A stretch of DNA of 64,000 nt from Branchiostoma lanceolatum. Taxonomy: Eukaryota; Chordata; Leptocardii; Amphioxiformes; Branchiostomatidae. Under the pieces are notes generated by a model. The model had not been told where the DNA came from. It made no database searches and saw only the letters and a program-made list of their open reading frames with translations. The stretch covers positions 7,218,001 to 7,282,000 of the forward strand of contig NC_089735.1 of the NCBI RefSeq assembly GCF_035083965.1, given 5' to 3'. A program made the translations under genes and the position numbers. Shown here one piece after another: positions 1 to 11,206 of the stretch (position 1 is the stretch's first letter; each line of letters starts with the position of its first letter).

Positions 1-830
1 GAGCCGACATCATGGACGGTGTTGTTACTGTAGGGGGCGCTGCTATCAACTGTCGCGTCCTTTTGCTACAAGCCACAGAGGAAAAGAATTTCTTAGCAAA
101 ATATTTTCATGACAAGCCCACTACGCTCTTTTTGTAATGAATGTATGTTTATCTAATAGAATGAATGGTTTATTGTGCAACTTGATAAACGCGTACGTTT
201 CAAAGCCTGAGTCGGCTAAATTGCAAGTTCACACGAGGTAAACACACATGAAGGTATTAGCTGACTGATGGAACGTTGATTACAATTATTATAACAAACA
301 AGTATTTGAAAAATACCATAAACGTAATCTACAGCAATAGAATTCATGAGTTAAACATTTTGAATTACTTGTGGTAAAAGAAATTCGGAACAATCAAACG
401 AATGCGAATAATCATATAACAATAATAAAGTATTCAACTTTTGAATACTTTATCTATTTGTCCTTCTAATTGCAACATATAAACCTAACACGGAGAGTTT
501 TGCGTTATTATTCTATCAAACGCGCTGTATAAATCTGATCAGAAAGCTTGTTTATTGCTGTGTATAATGGTACTCCAATACCTCCATGAGCTAACATCTC
601 TGCGTGAATAGAGCGTGCTAATTCACTTATGGGAATTTATTCATTACATATCGGAGTGTCTTGTTTGAAAACGATCCGAAAGGGTTTCATAAAAAAGATT
701 ACGTTGTTATGGTATCATATCCATGAGGAAAACATTGCTTAGTGTCTGAACTAACCTGAGAGATGACCTCTGCAGCAGACGAGGACGCGATGCTGAAGAA
801 GACCAACCACAGAACCGCCGAGCTCAGCAT
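1..830 (-). CDS. Gene A: partial secreted low-complexity protein gene, paralogue of gene B (5' two exons only)
   Basis: Exon 1 is 756-830: ATG at 828-830, 25 codons, phase 0, donor GTTAGT. It encodes a hydrophobic signal peptide (begins MLSSAVLWLVFF) ending in ISQ. Exon 2 starts at 65 after a TTGTAG acceptor, reads QKDATVDSSAPYSNNTVHDV, and leaves the window at base 1. Exon 1 is almost identical to gene B exon 1 at 11132-11206 (differences in the last third, such as SAAE versus STAG), and exon 2 is clearly related to gene B exon 2. The intron also shows patches of homology. The intact signal peptide and splice sites suggest a live tandem paralogue or a recent pseudogene; the missing 3' part prevents a decision. 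Function unknown; predicted secreted. Confidence 0.7.
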
Positions 831-1110
831 TTTCCAACGTTATCGTCAGCTCAGTTCAACACCACAAACACTCCGACTTCAGTTCGCATCCTCACCAAAC
901 TCAACGTTAAGCCGGCCACGCTGGGCAGGCCGGGGTCTCAGCGGCAAAGTTTGAAATTGAGACGTTTTAAACTTCACCGCAGGTGTAACATCTCACGTTA
1001 GCAACAAACTGAAGACAGAAACGTTACGAATTTGAATATTACATCTGAGCTGCAGCGTAGCTGTTCTATGGAATGTGGACGTTTTAGAACTGGCCTCGGG
1101 GTTTCCATGG
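831..1110 (-). promoter_or_regulatory. Conserved upstream region of gene A (copy of 11207-11500)
   Basis: The bases immediately upstream of the gene A start codon are almost the same as those upstream of gene B for about 120 bp. Similarity resumes in blocks such as CTCACGTTAGCAACAAAC and TCTATGGAATGTGGACG up to about 1110. The 5' UTR or promoter was therefore duplicated with the coding exon. No TATA box or other core element could be assigned with confidence. The remaining 1110-1780 holds no gene I recognise. Confidence 0.45.
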
Positions 1111-1784
1111 CCACAGAGCGAGGATGATACGAACAATGCTCAACATGTTCCACGTGTTCTACTGATCTCCAAGCAGATGTAATGGTATTCGGCTCAGTCT
1201 CATTGTTTGACGCGGGTTTTTGTAACACGATCTGTTTTATGTAATGCAGTGAGTGTAATCTACATATACGGACTATAAGGCCATACCATCTTAATCTTAT
1301 GGATGACATCCGCGTGCGCATGATTTTCACCTCCTCCGATGCTCCATGGAACTCAGGAACTTGCAAGCCTGAACTTATATTGACGCAAAAGGCCAGCATT
1401 GGGCCGGCTTGTCGTTAAACTCGTTATGTACTACCACAAAATACGTCAGCATCAAAGTTCACAAGAAAACTGGGAGTGTAATTGTGGATTGGTATGCCAT
1501 CGACGTTGGCGAGGGGAATGTTACGTTTACGCAGTTGTAGCGGCGGCCAGCGAGTAGCGCCCAGACATAGACATCATATCCAGAGGGGCTCTCACACGTT
1601 TCTTTTGAAACATTGCCATTGGTATAGGTCTCCCAGTAGGATTTGTGTGAATTATGGAATGCTTGATATGGAGTTCAATGCCATGCATGTTGATTTGATT
1701 TGATTTCATGTTGAAGCTGCCCTTATGAGTATTCTAGCTGGCACATTCATATATGATCCACTGTCCTTGGAGCGTACCTGCTAA

Positions 1785-2756
1785 TAGTCTACGAGTCTTT
1801 CCTCGATCGCCCGGCTGTTTGCCGACGATACGATGGCACATAAGAGTGTTCGCTCCAGTTTAGATCAGCAATCCTTACAGAGCGATTTGGATCGCTTAGC
1901 TGACTGGGAACAGATATGGCTGATGAAGTTTCACCCAGACAAGTGTAACACGCTTCACATCAGCAGGAAACGGGACCCCTTGACTTACAGCTACAGCCTA
2001 CACGGCCATACCCTTGTTACAGTTAAAGAGGCCAAGTACCTTGGTCTTACCATCACAGACAACCTCACCTGGAACTCCCACATCACTAACGTCGCAAACA
2101 AGGCGAGTAGTACTCTTGGTTTTCTGCGCCGAAACTTAAAAGTACGATCTTAGCACATAAAGTCACTAGCATATACTACACTTGTTCGCCCGATTCTTGA
2201 GTACTCCAGTTCAGTTTGGGATCCATACTCGGTTAAGGACATTAAAAAATTGGAAACTGTACAGCGTAGAGCTGTCCGATGGGTGGAGAACTGTTTCAGA
2301 AGCACTTCCAGTGTGCAGGACATGCTTGAAGAACTAAAGTGGCCCACCTTGCAAGACAGGAGAGCGAGACTCATCACTTTTTATAAGTATCACAATAGCC
2401 TTGTAGTTATAAACTCGAGAGTTGCCCCCACGCCTGCAGCACCATCCCGCTCGTCCAGCCATCTGCATTCAGCAGCATACAGAGTCCCTGCGGCCAGAAC
2501 TGAGTACAGAAGACAGTCCTTCTTCCCCAGGACAACCAGAGAATGGAATAGCCTTCCAGCCTCGGTCGCCCTCAGTTCAACTCTCGACAGTTTCAAACAA
2601 CAGGTTTAACTCCCCACCCCTCCCATTCCCAACCCCCGGTTTGTTACATCTCACATCCTCACTCCCAACTTGCAGTAGACCTCCAGTAAGTAGAAAGGCA
2701 GCAAAATCTTCACCACGTTGAAGGCGGCTGCCTTAACCGAAAGAAGAAAGAAGAAT
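1785..2756 (+). mobile_element. 5'-truncated non-LTR retrotransposon (CR1/Jockey-like LINE)
   Basis: This fragment holds the C-terminal half of a LINE reverse transcriptase followed by a short 3' UTR. It ends near 2735-2756 in an AAGAAGAAAGAAGAA simple tail, as LINE copies usually do. The upstream part of the RT, any endonuclease and ORF1 are missing, so the copy is dead on arrival. The CR1-like assignment rests on the motif layout (FADD box, then YLGL, then a C-terminal WNSLP segment followed by a short tail). Confidence 0.8.
1791..2609 (+). pseudogene. LINE reverse transcriptase C-terminal fragment with one in-frame stop
   Basis: The frame reads through the catalytic box LFADDT (1815-1832), DKCNTLHISR, EAKYLGLTITDNLTWNSHI and the thumb/connection region. 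It is interrupted by one TAG at 2151-2153, directly after LKVRS. It then continues in the same frame (TTLVRPILEYSSSVWDPYS, then AVRWV, then EWNSLPASVALSS) to a stop after 2606. A single nonsense change with no frameshift indicates a fairly young copy. It encodes DNA polymerase activity in intact relatives; here it is inactive because of truncation and the stop. Confidence 0.85.
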
Positions 2757-4470
2757 AGTGCACTTCTCTGATGCATCGTTCTTGTCAATATATCAAACAT
2801 CTAACTTATCAGTTCAGCTGAGTCTGCTAAGATGAACAAGACAACCTACATGTAACGTAACCTTATCAATTATTGTCCAATTTATTCAAAACGTCATTTA
2901 TTTTGAAACCGCGCGGACAGAGCCAAATATTAAACCCATGAGCAGAAATATCAGCTCTTCTAAAAAGAAAAATGCTTGGTCTATGACTGAGCTTTTCTCC
3001 TCCTGGTTAACGCCGTGCGAGAATGTATTTATACCGAGGTCTATGATGAAGAATTGTGCTAGGGTTACCTATTATCGTTCACTTCAATCTTCACATTAAC
3101 TGTCCAAAGTAGTCTACAGACAAATGATAGTAAAGTCACTCTGTTTGTCCCGCCGCTTGCTTGACTCCATTGAAGAAAATAATGTTGGGCAGTCAATTCT
3201 AACCATGCTGGGTGGCACGTGAAGTTCACGTGATAAACGCATGGCCATAATGTTCTGACGCATGAAAATATAGCGTTGGTGAGGGAGTTCGCTGGATTGT
3301 ATCAAACCTTCCTAAAACTAGGGAGAGTTTCAAATCTCGACTGGCCATAGATAGTTTGAGTATCAAAAAGGGTTTAGCGTCAGCTACTTTTAAAAGATAC
3401 TAGCTATCGTGTAAGTTAGAAAAACATGATGAAGTATATACGCGGTGTCAAATTACGTATGAAATACGCCATGCCACACGCTTCAAGGTAACTTGCTGGC
3501 ATTGGTTCAGAAGTTTATTCTGTTATGTCGCTGGACGTAAACCTATTACATTGTTCTGTATAAAGGAAAGCCATGACTAAGGATCACACTTATGCCGCTC
3601 TTTATTGCTCATGGGAACAGTATTTGGCAAGATACACCTCGACATGTGGACATCACCCAAACTGGACGATAACTGGTAGCGCACGATAGTTGGTTACCTC
3701 CTACAAATAAAGACTTATTGCTTGTTTGATGCACTGTGATCTGTGGTTCAATACGCAATACCAGCTTTGTAGTCCTGTGCTTCTGAAGCATTTGTCTTTT
3801 GCTGGATTTTTTTCGCCCGGGCGCATCAGCTTTGGGGTCTCCATAGGATGGTATCCCTGAAATGAAGATGGTGTGGCCTAACCAGCTGCATGATGGGATG
3901 GTTAGATTGACCCAAAGTTGTAGACAGTTGTAGAAAAAAAATGCATAGACCGAATTAGGGAGAAATTTACAATTGTCAAATACGAATATTATTAAAAACG
4001 AGGGAATACGCACGAATCTTATGAAAAACGTAGTCTTTTCATCCAAACTGCCCACCCGCTGCCTAGGTTACGTGACAAAGCGGGATATTCAAGATGGCGT
4101 CGTCGAGATGTGGCGACGGCAGAAGACGATGTGACGCACCGGAATGAAGCAATAGGATGGCTTACATATCAAATACGCCTTCGTGACGGTATATGCCAGT
4201 TCAATGCTTCAAAGTAGAAAATATCAAGAGTAATAACTTGCGTACATACCTTATCCCATGGCCCAAAGCCGCTTTGAATAAAAAAAATATTCAATAATAT
4301 ATATTCAATATCCGTGCGTTTTTCATAAGACTTGTGCGTTTTTCATAAGATTCGTGCGTATTCTCAGTGATTCGTGCGTTTTCATCGATTTCGATCGTCC
4401 GTTTTCGCAAAGTGATTCGTGCGTTTTTCCAGCGAAGGAGTCAGCCCTGGATGTATGTGACCGTAGCTTA
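2757..4470. other. Spacer without a recognised gene
   Basis: No open frame here resembles a protein I know. Bases 3815-3860 contain a degenerate scrap of the GGCCATGTTGATTTG MITE family (internal text GCATCAGCTTTGGGGTCTCC). Bases 4315-4435 contain four or five imperfect copies of GTGCGTTTTTCATAAGA-type text, a short decayed tandem repeat. Confidence 0.4.
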
Positions 4471-4471
4471 T

Positions 4472-4702
4472 ACCCCCATTCCACTAGGACAGTGCTCTCG
4501 CCGCGCTCTCTCTTCGACCTCAAATTTAACGGAGCGCTAAAACGAATTTCATAGATTAAAACAAATCTTTTTGCCCTGTGTGTGTTTTGGTGTCTTTTCA
4601 GCCATGCTTTTACATTTTGCATGGTATTTCAGTTATGAAATCAAGGATTAGACAAATTCGATTTAGGTCTCAGCGAGAGAGCCGTCTAGTGGAATGGGGG
4701 GC
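4472..4702. mobile_element. Short inverted-repeat element (MITE-like), about 230 bp
   Basis: The ends are complementary: CCCCCATTCCACTAG near 4472 and CTAGTGGAATGGGGGG near 4689-4702, followed inward by CTCTCGC / GCGAGAGA-type text. The interior contains TGTGTGTTTTGGTGTCTTTT, which recurs in the elements at 17091-17282, and in complement at 14960-15175 and 48530-48740, so it belongs to a dispersed family. No coding capacity. Confidence 0.5.
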
Positions 4703-5181
4703 CTGTAACGTAGTTTCTAATTAAAAGGGCTGTCAAGAGACTCAAGACTTGTATTTTTTACGGATATTTTTTAGTTTGTTTGGTACATTTCTGAATATGT
4801 GACTTAAGTGTGAAGATACAAGTGTCACCAGTCGTCGCTGCGATGTATCTAGCAACTTCGTTCATTAGACTTAGTATCTAACTTTAGCATCATACTAGAG
4901 CACTTTGCTTCGTATCTGATTTGTAACCAGAGCTTTTTTTCAATAAGAAGTGCATGTTCAATGATCTAAATGATCGGGGAAGAATCGTACCAATACAGGA
5001 TCTAAGAGTACCACTGGAGTTTGAAATAACGAATCTTACCAAAATTAATGTCCAACGATGTCTCATTGTAAAGTTACGTGAAGGCTATTTTTCCTAGATG
5101 TGACCTGTATTGGCTGTTTATGACTGGGTGCTGGAATTTATTGAAAAAAATGCAATAAATGCTGTAGAGTGTGACTCATAT

Positions 5182-5187
5182 TTTATT
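5182..5187 (-). promoter_or_regulatory. Polyadenylation signal of gene B
   Basis: The minus strand reads AATAAA about 40 bases after the gene B stop codon. A second AATAAA lies at 5137-5142. Either fits a very short 3' UTR. Confidence 0.5.
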
Positions 5188-5225
5188 GGGCGTTTCTGTA
5201 GTCTGTCGCTTCCTTTTTAGCAGCT

Positions 5226-8200
5226 TCAGCCCCAGCTCGGCCAGCTCGATTGCTGGTTGTATCCGCTCACGGGCTGTCGTCTGCCGTAAGTAGATTGAGG
5301 CCTCGAGCGCTGTCGTCTGCCGGAAGTGCCCTGAGACCTCGTGCGCTGTCGTCTGCCGTACGAACTCTGAGACCTCGTGCGCTGTGGTCTGCTGTACGAA
5401 CTCTGAGGCCTGGTGCGCTGTTGTCTGCTGTAAGTAGGTTGAGGCCTTGTGCGCTGTCGTCTGCCGTACGAACTCTGAGGCCTCGTGCGCTGTCGTCTGT
5501 CGTAAGTAGGTTGAGGCTTCGTGAGCTGTGGGCTGCCGTAAGTAAGCTGAGGCCTCGTGCGCTGTCGCCTGCGAGAGGTACGGTCAGGCTTCGTGCGCTG
5601 TCGTCTGCTGTAAGTAGGTTGAGGCCTTGTGCGCTGTCGTCTGCGAGAGGTACTGTCGGGCCTCGTCCTCTGGCGTCGTTCTTTCTTTGACATCCAAGGG
5701 AACGTCGAGGTCCCGGTAATGCCGTACGTCGTAGGAACTAGCCCCTGTCGCCGGGACGATTTCATTGTTTTTCGTTGTTGTTTTCGTTCTTTCTTTGTCA
5801 TCGAAGGGGACACCGATGTCCCGGCCATGCCGTACGTTGTGGGAGCTACCACGTTTCCCCAGGATGATTTCATTGCCTTTCGTTGTTGTTTTCGTTCTTT
5901 CTTTGACATCGAAGGGTACGTCGTGGGAGCCACTACGTTTCCCCGGGACGATGTCATTGCTTTTCGTTGTTGTTTTCGTTCTTTCTTTGACATCGAAGGG
6001 TACGTCGTGGGAGCCACTACGTTTCCCCGGGACGATGCCATTGCTTTTCGTTGTTGTTTTCGTTCTTTCTTTGACATCGAAGGGTACGTCGCGGGAGCTA
6101 CCACGTTTCCCCGGGACGATTTCTTCTCCTTTCGTCGTTCTTTCCGCTCAGCCTTTTTTTCTTCCTTTGAACCATAATCTTCCTCCATATCGTATTCCAA
6201 GAATTTGGCATCCTCTGCTGCCGCACTCAGACTATCAGCTGCGTCTTCCAGCAAGTCATAGTCTTCCTCAAGGTCCATCTCTTGCTCCTCCAGTTCTTCT
6301 TGTATCAGGTCATGTTCTTCTTCTTCCTCCCATTGTCGTTCTTGCAGCTCGTCCAGATTCTGTGCTCCTCTGTATAGCTCCTCCTCCAGCTCTTCTTTCT
6401 GTTCCAGATACTGTTCCTCGTCTTCTTCTTCTTCTTCTTGTCCTCTCCTTCTATTTTTGCCCCCTCCTCCTTTTCCCCTCCTTCCTCCCGTTTCTTCCTC
6501 CTCCTCCTCCTCCTCCTCATAGTCCTCCTCAAACTCCTCCTCCTCCCCTTCTTCTACCTCTTCTTCTTCTTCTCCTTCATCTTCTTCTTGTCCTCCCCTT
6601 CCTTTTCCTCCTTTTCCTCCTTTTCCCTTCTTCCTCTTTCTTCCTCCCGTTTCTTCCTGTTCCTCTTCCTCTTCTTCCCCTTCTTCCACCTCTTCTGCTT
6701 CTTCGTCTTCTTCTTCTCCCCTTCCTTTTCCTCCTTTTCCCTTCTTCCTCTTTCTTCCTCCCGTTTCTTCCTGTTCCTCTTCCTCTTCTTCTCCTTCTTC
6801 CACCTCTTCTCCTTCTTCCACCATTTCTGCTTCTTCGTCTTCTTCTTCTCCCCCTCCTTTTCCTCCTTTTTTCCCTCCTTTTCCTCCTTTTCCCCCTCCT
6901 TTTCCTCCTTTTCCCCCTCCTTTTCCTCCTTTTCCCCCTCCTTTTCCTCCTTTTCCCCCTCCTTTTCCTCCTTTTCCCCCTTTTCCCCCTCCTTTTCCTC
7001 CTTTTCCCCCTCCTTTTCCTCCTTTTCCCCCTCCTTTTCCTCCTTTTCCACCTTTTCCACCTTTTCCTCTCCTTTTGACCCTTTTCTTCACAGTGGCGTC
7101 TGAATCCAGGTGTTTAGTGTCAAGTGACTCATGGTCTGGAGAACGCTCTAAAGAGTGGTCTTCAGCTGCAAAACAAGAAGGAAAAGTTCAATCCACAAGT
7201 CTCAATTCTGTTTGAGACAAATGCAGCTGCCAACGCCCAACCAAAGTACCGATGGGATTAATCTAACTATGATCCTCCAAGTGTTGTTGAAAGCTATTTA
7301 TTGACGATGTCACTGTCCTATTAGTGAAGAGCTACTTTTCCCGAGTATTTTGCGTAATGTTCTCAGCGTGGCTTCAAATAGAATTGAGGTGTTCAAAAAT
7401 GAGCTTTTCCTAGCTTGCAACTATCGTGGAACTATCACCAAGTACTGCAAGAGCATCCTTATCATGTAGCTTTAAAAATGCTTTCAGTTGGAATGTGCAA
7501 AGGTTAGGTGTCGTTCATTGTTACCAAAGAACCAACTCTTGCCATGGCACTCCGCGTGCCCGCAAAGGTGGTGTGTAATGCTGAAGGGCGGTTATGCCAG
7601 CCATATAGATACAGACACTCTCGCCACAAGGATTTTTAATCGCCTAGAAAACCGCAAGCTAATTAGTAGCTTTGTTTTATATTAAAGGAAACCCGGGCAA
7701 TATTAGGGTCCGAAAATTGGATTTTGAAAATCAATCTATTAAGTCATTTCGATACATGATTAGTTCAAACAACACTATTACAATGTATAGCGACGTCCAT
7801 GGTGCAAAAGTATGACGTCGTTGTGATATGAAAACTTACTGAAAATCGTCGCTGGGGTGTTTGTAGGCTCGCGAAACTAAAGCCCCTGACACACTTGTGC
7901 GTATATACAAGCCCACATGAGTTGCGTATTAACATGTTTTTGGTCAAGATTGAGTTTGCAGCCCAAGAAGTCATTTCCTTGGTTCGATACCTAGAGAGCA
8001 CAACGGCGGTTCAACGCAGAAAACAACTTCTTCCCCGCAAACTTTCCGTAATCCTAAGAAATGTTAATGCGCAACTCATGCGCACTTGAATATGCGCACA
8101 AGTGTGACAGGGCCCTAAAACCCCTATCACACTTGTGCGTATAAGCAATTCCGTGCACGTGTTTGTTCCGTATCAAAGGTTGACAACACGGAGTTGTACG

Positions 8201-11200
8201 CTCAAAATTTCAAAATTCTTGAGTTATGCGCGGCGCACTTATAGCGTGTGAGTAACGAATTCAGCGTATGAGACACGTATGATTTGCATATGAAGTGCGC
8301 AATGCTATTATCCTTGCAGCGAATAGCTGCGTATCAGGTGCGTATGCTGAGCGTATTCCGGACGAACACAACGTCTGCCGACCGCTTGCTTGACGCACTT
8401 CCAACTAATGCTAATCGAATTATGAGCGTATTTGGTTGCATTGATATCAGTATTTACTTAAACTGTTATGGGAAGACCCCTCCACAACTGACAACAAGTA
8501 GGACCTTTTGTACATGTGAAACAGGGACACCAATTTTACTTTTGGAACACTCCATGACATTTGTTTTACCTGTGAATTTGGTTGCGATGATATCAGTAGT
8601 TACGAAAACTTTTATTAGAAGAGGCCTCCACAAGTAACGACAGGTAGAACTTTTATGTGTATGTAATAGAGACACATTTGTGTGGGGCATTTCAAAGATT
8701 ATTTAGATCAAAAATTATGTATACTTTGCTGGTTGTGTTTGTTTTCTCTCTGCCCTTAACTAAATTGAATACCCGACCGACCAATGAAATACCAAATCTG
8801 GAATGTACTCCGGATGTTCGTCGAGTACGCCATGTGTACGATATCCGTACGTTATCTGTGCGTTTGGCATACGTTACTGATTCGTGCAATGCGCTGCCCA
8901 ATAGCAGGACGAACGGCACTAATTCGTGACAAATATTCTTATTCGCTATACGTGCGATCATCGTGCGTTGTATCTGCGCTGCAATTACGCAATGTGGTCG
9001 CAGCGCAGAAATCGTGCCGCAATTGCAAGAGAAGCGTATTACCGCGTTTGGAGCCCTAAAGGCCCTGTCAGACATGTGCGTATAACATGTCCGTGTGAGT
9101 TGCGTATTAACATCATCAAGTTTTGTCAAACGCCGGCGTGCGCACAATACGCACCTAATGCGTTTTTCATTCGTTTTGTAAAAGTTTTAGGTACGCAGGC
9201 ACACGCAAGGCACAGCCCAGTACGTCTGATATCTTGAAACCACCGAAAACTTTCGTGCGAACGCTGTTACGCAGCTAAGACGTTATACGAACGCAGTCCA
9301 CACGTCCGACATCGGTCGATTAAGGTACGAGCGCGCTTTGTGTTTGCACTCCAAACGCGATAATACGCTTCTCTTGCCGCACGATCTCTGCGCAGCGACC
9401 ACATCGCGTACTTGCAGCGCAGATACAACGCACGATGATCGAACGTATAGAGAATAAGAATAAACGTCACGAATTAGCGCCGTTCGTCCTGCGATCGGGC
9501 AGCGCATTGTACTTACCAGTAGCGTATGACAAACGCACAGATAACGTGCGGATAACGTTCATATAGCGTACTCGACGAACATCCGGGGCACATTCTAGAT
9601 TTGGTATTCCATTGGTCGGGTCGGGTATTCAATTTAGTTAAGGGCAGAGAGGAAAAAACACAGCCAGCAAAGTGTACATAACTTTTGACTTAAATAATCA
9701 TTGAAATGCCCCACACAAATGTGTCAACTTTACATACACATAAAAGCTATATAACTCACACGGAATTGCTTATACGCACAAATGTGACAGGGGCTTTAAG
9801 GGGTTCATCGTACGGCACGTTTTTGCGCCTTTAAAATGCTCAAAGTATGAAGTTATTACGCAACTGTGCTAAACATTGTTAGTAAAGGTTTCAGAAAGAT
9901 TTCAGCATTTCTGTTTCCATTTTTGGGCCCTTAAATTGCTTTGGGCCCCTTTCAAACACCGAACCTACGTACAGCATGCGTTATTGACGCAGTACATACT
10001 GTAGTTAGTGGTAACCTTCAACCTTTTCAGACGGGTGATCAAGCGAAAAAGACAGACAAAAGGTGACAACATTTCAGCTTTAATTTCAGCTTAGGTAACG
10101 GAAGTTTACTTACTATATTTGATCAGCCCTTCATCCAAACGACGTGAGTCTGTGAGCCTTTGTAGCCCAGCTTCCCCGGGGGTCCCAACATCATGGACCG
10201 GGGCGGTGTGGTTAGTCGACGGGACGGTGGTGGTATCAACTGTCGTATCCTTTTGCTGCAAATAACAGAAGGAACGGGTTACTAAGCCAGATATTTTCAT
10301 GGCAAAGCCACTGCATTTTTGTCATTGATTGCAACATGTAAATACAGAGCATTGACTTCCTGGTCAAATCTTAGGCATAACTCTATCAAATGCACTGTAT
10401 TAATCTCATTGGAAAGCTTGTTTGTTACTCAGTGTACAGCTTGGATTATAGACCAAATGCTAGAGTGGTTAGCGACTGGAATGCCCTGCCACAGTCTGTG
10501 GTAGATTCAAATGTGACAGTTAATGAGTTCAAAATATGACTAGATGACATGTTGAAAGTTTATTGCAAATTCTTGCCCGGAGGCTAATTGCAAGTGCGTG
10601 TAACATGAAATAACGGACAGACAATGGGTAACAATATAGCATGTGGCTATTCTAGTCTAAATACTGACACTAGATTCTAACTTATTGGGTTTGACTTCTT
10701 TTCCCAAGTCAGTGGAAGACGAACTCTCTCTCTCTCTCTCTCTCCCCTAGCTTAATCAGACGAACGATCCCCCCTTATTCTATATTGTGTGGGTTTTGTG
10801 ATGTTCAGAGTAGAGTAGTTTTCTTTTTATCTGTTAACGTGGAGAAATTAGGGTGGAATTTTGTGACCTTTTTAAACAGCTCATTTCGTAATACATTTGG
10901 GAGAGCCTGAAGTACAGCACATGAGTATCGTTCGTGACCGAGATTACCACAGGCGGAGCCTTCTCATCCCGAATATGCTATAAAGGTGTAAATGTACCGG
11001 TGACAGCGAAACATCCTGACGGTGACGGCGAATCGTCTTGGCGGCGAAGCGTTCTGACATCGCTCCGAACAGACTAAAACTATCATTGTAACGGTATCAG
11101 TAAAATGTTGCTTATAAGTGTCTGAACTAACCTGAGAGATGACCCCTGCAGTAGACGAGGACGCGATGCTGAAGAAGACCAACCACAGAACCGCCGAGCT

Positions 11201-11206
11201 CAGCAT
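5226..11206 (-). CDS. Gene B: secreted charged-repeat protein, 718 aa, three exons
   Basis: Coding exons are 11206-11132 (75 nt), 10255-10114 (142 nt) and 7165-5226 (1940 nt), total 2157 nt = 719 codons with stop. The donors and acceptors are GT-AG and the phases (0, then 1) fit exactly. Residues 1-25 are a signal peptide (MLSSAVLWLVFFSIASSS start). Residues 26-97 are Thr/Asp/His-rich. Residues ~105-178 are Lys-Gly-Gly repeats, ~178-400 are mostly Glu/Asp broken by GGRKRKKGKGGKG islands, ~412-565 are repeats ending MSKKERKQQRKAM, and ~565-708 are RRQRTRPQ-(P/S)(T/S)YG repeats. The tail is SSWPSWG, with no anchor. No known domain was recognised. It shares exon plan and KGG block with gene C, which points to common descent. 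Possible roles are an extracellular matrix, adhesive or mucus polyampholyte, or a precursor cut at its many dibasic sites. The function is unknown. Confidence 0.82.
5250..5690 (-). repeat. RRQRTRPQ-type repeats at the C-terminus of gene B
   Basis: About eleven 36- to 39-nt units encode variants of RRQRTRPQPTYG / RRQRTRPQSSYG. All keep Arg pairs and most keep a Tyr. The block is very basic and balances the preceding acidic tract. No secondary structure is expected. Confidence 0.85.
5697..6143 (-). repeat. Tandem repeats coding SSRGNVVAP..SMSKKERKQQRKAM in gene B
   Basis: Five units lie in frame. The first three (nearest the N-terminus) are 81 nt and nearly identical; the last two are longer and diverged, with GMAGTSVSP or GITGTSTFP inserted. 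Each unit couples a neutral Val/Ala/Pro/Thr/Tyr half to a Lys/Arg/Gln half. The gradient of similarity suggests expansion from the N-terminal side. Confidence 0.85.
6846..7074 (-). repeat. KGG-coding minisatellite in gene B
   Basis: On the minus strand this is (GGAAAAGGA/GGGGGAAAAGGA)n, coding for Lys-Gly-Gly and Lys-Gly-Gly-Gly. It alternates 9-nt and 12-nt units without breaking frame. Gene C carries an equivalent block at 21042-21141. The purine-only strand also opens all other frames, giving long spurious ORFs. Confidence 0.9.
7881..8115. mobile_element. Harbinger-like MITE in gene B intron 2 (235 bp, TAA target duplication)
   Basis: The terminal inverted repeats begin AGCCCCTGACACACTTGTGC on the left and, on the complement of the right end, GGGCCCTGTCACACTTGTGC. 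Further inward GTTGCGTATTAACATG pairs with CATTAATGCGCAAC. TAA flanks both sides (7878-7880 and 8116-8118). A 3-bp TWA duplication is typical of the PIF/Harbinger group; that assignment is inference. Confidence 0.65.
8119..9796. mobile_element. Larger related foldback element in gene B intron 2 (about 1.68 kb, TAA flanks)
   Basis: The left end AACCCCTATCACACTTGTGC and the complement of the right end AAGCCCCTGTCACATTTGTG match, continuing through GCGTATAAGCAATTCCGTG. TAA flanks it at 8116-8118 and 9797-9799. The left TAA is the same one that closes the neighbouring 235-bp MITE. Bases ~8690-9055 and ~9345-9715 form long complementary arms around a centre that holds another GGCCCTGTCAGACATGTGCG end, so the element looks nested. 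No transposase frame was recognised; both arms only give mirrored spurious ORFs. Confidence 0.65.
10450..10562 (+). pseudogene. LINE reverse-transcriptase C-terminal scrap in gene B intron 1
   Basis: One frame reads VVSDWNALPQSVVDSNVTVN, then EFKI, a stop and LDDM. This is the WN-LP..V segment found at the end of CR1-type RT proteins, as in the larger fragment at 2530-2609. It lies opposite gene B, in a block missing from the duplicated gene A intron, so it inserted after or during that duplication. Confidence 0.6.
10724..10744. repeat. (CT)n microsatellite
   Basis: A run of about ten CT dinucleotides inside gene B intron 1. Confidence 0.9.

Noticed and set aside
998..1399. 133-aa minus ORF upstream of gene A
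   Set aside because: No homology recognised. It overlaps the duplicated upstream region, where the frame is not conserved in the gene B copy.
6846..7074. Collagen-like Gly-X-Y domain
   Set aside because: The repeat is Lys-Gly-Gly and Lys-Gly-Gly-Gly, so Gly does not fall at every third position, and Pro is absent.
5765..7103. Long plus-strand ORFs (437, 221 and 182 aa, Leu/Pro/Phe/Ser-rich) opposite gene B
   Set aside because: They are mirror frames of the purine-rich KGG/Glu minisatellite, which lacks stops on all frames. Splice sites, signal peptide and poly(A) signal support the minus strand.
9267..9507. Similar ORFs on plus and minus strands around 8930 and 9470 as a possible transposase
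   Set aside because: They are the two arms of the inverted repeat read in mirror. No catalytic motif.
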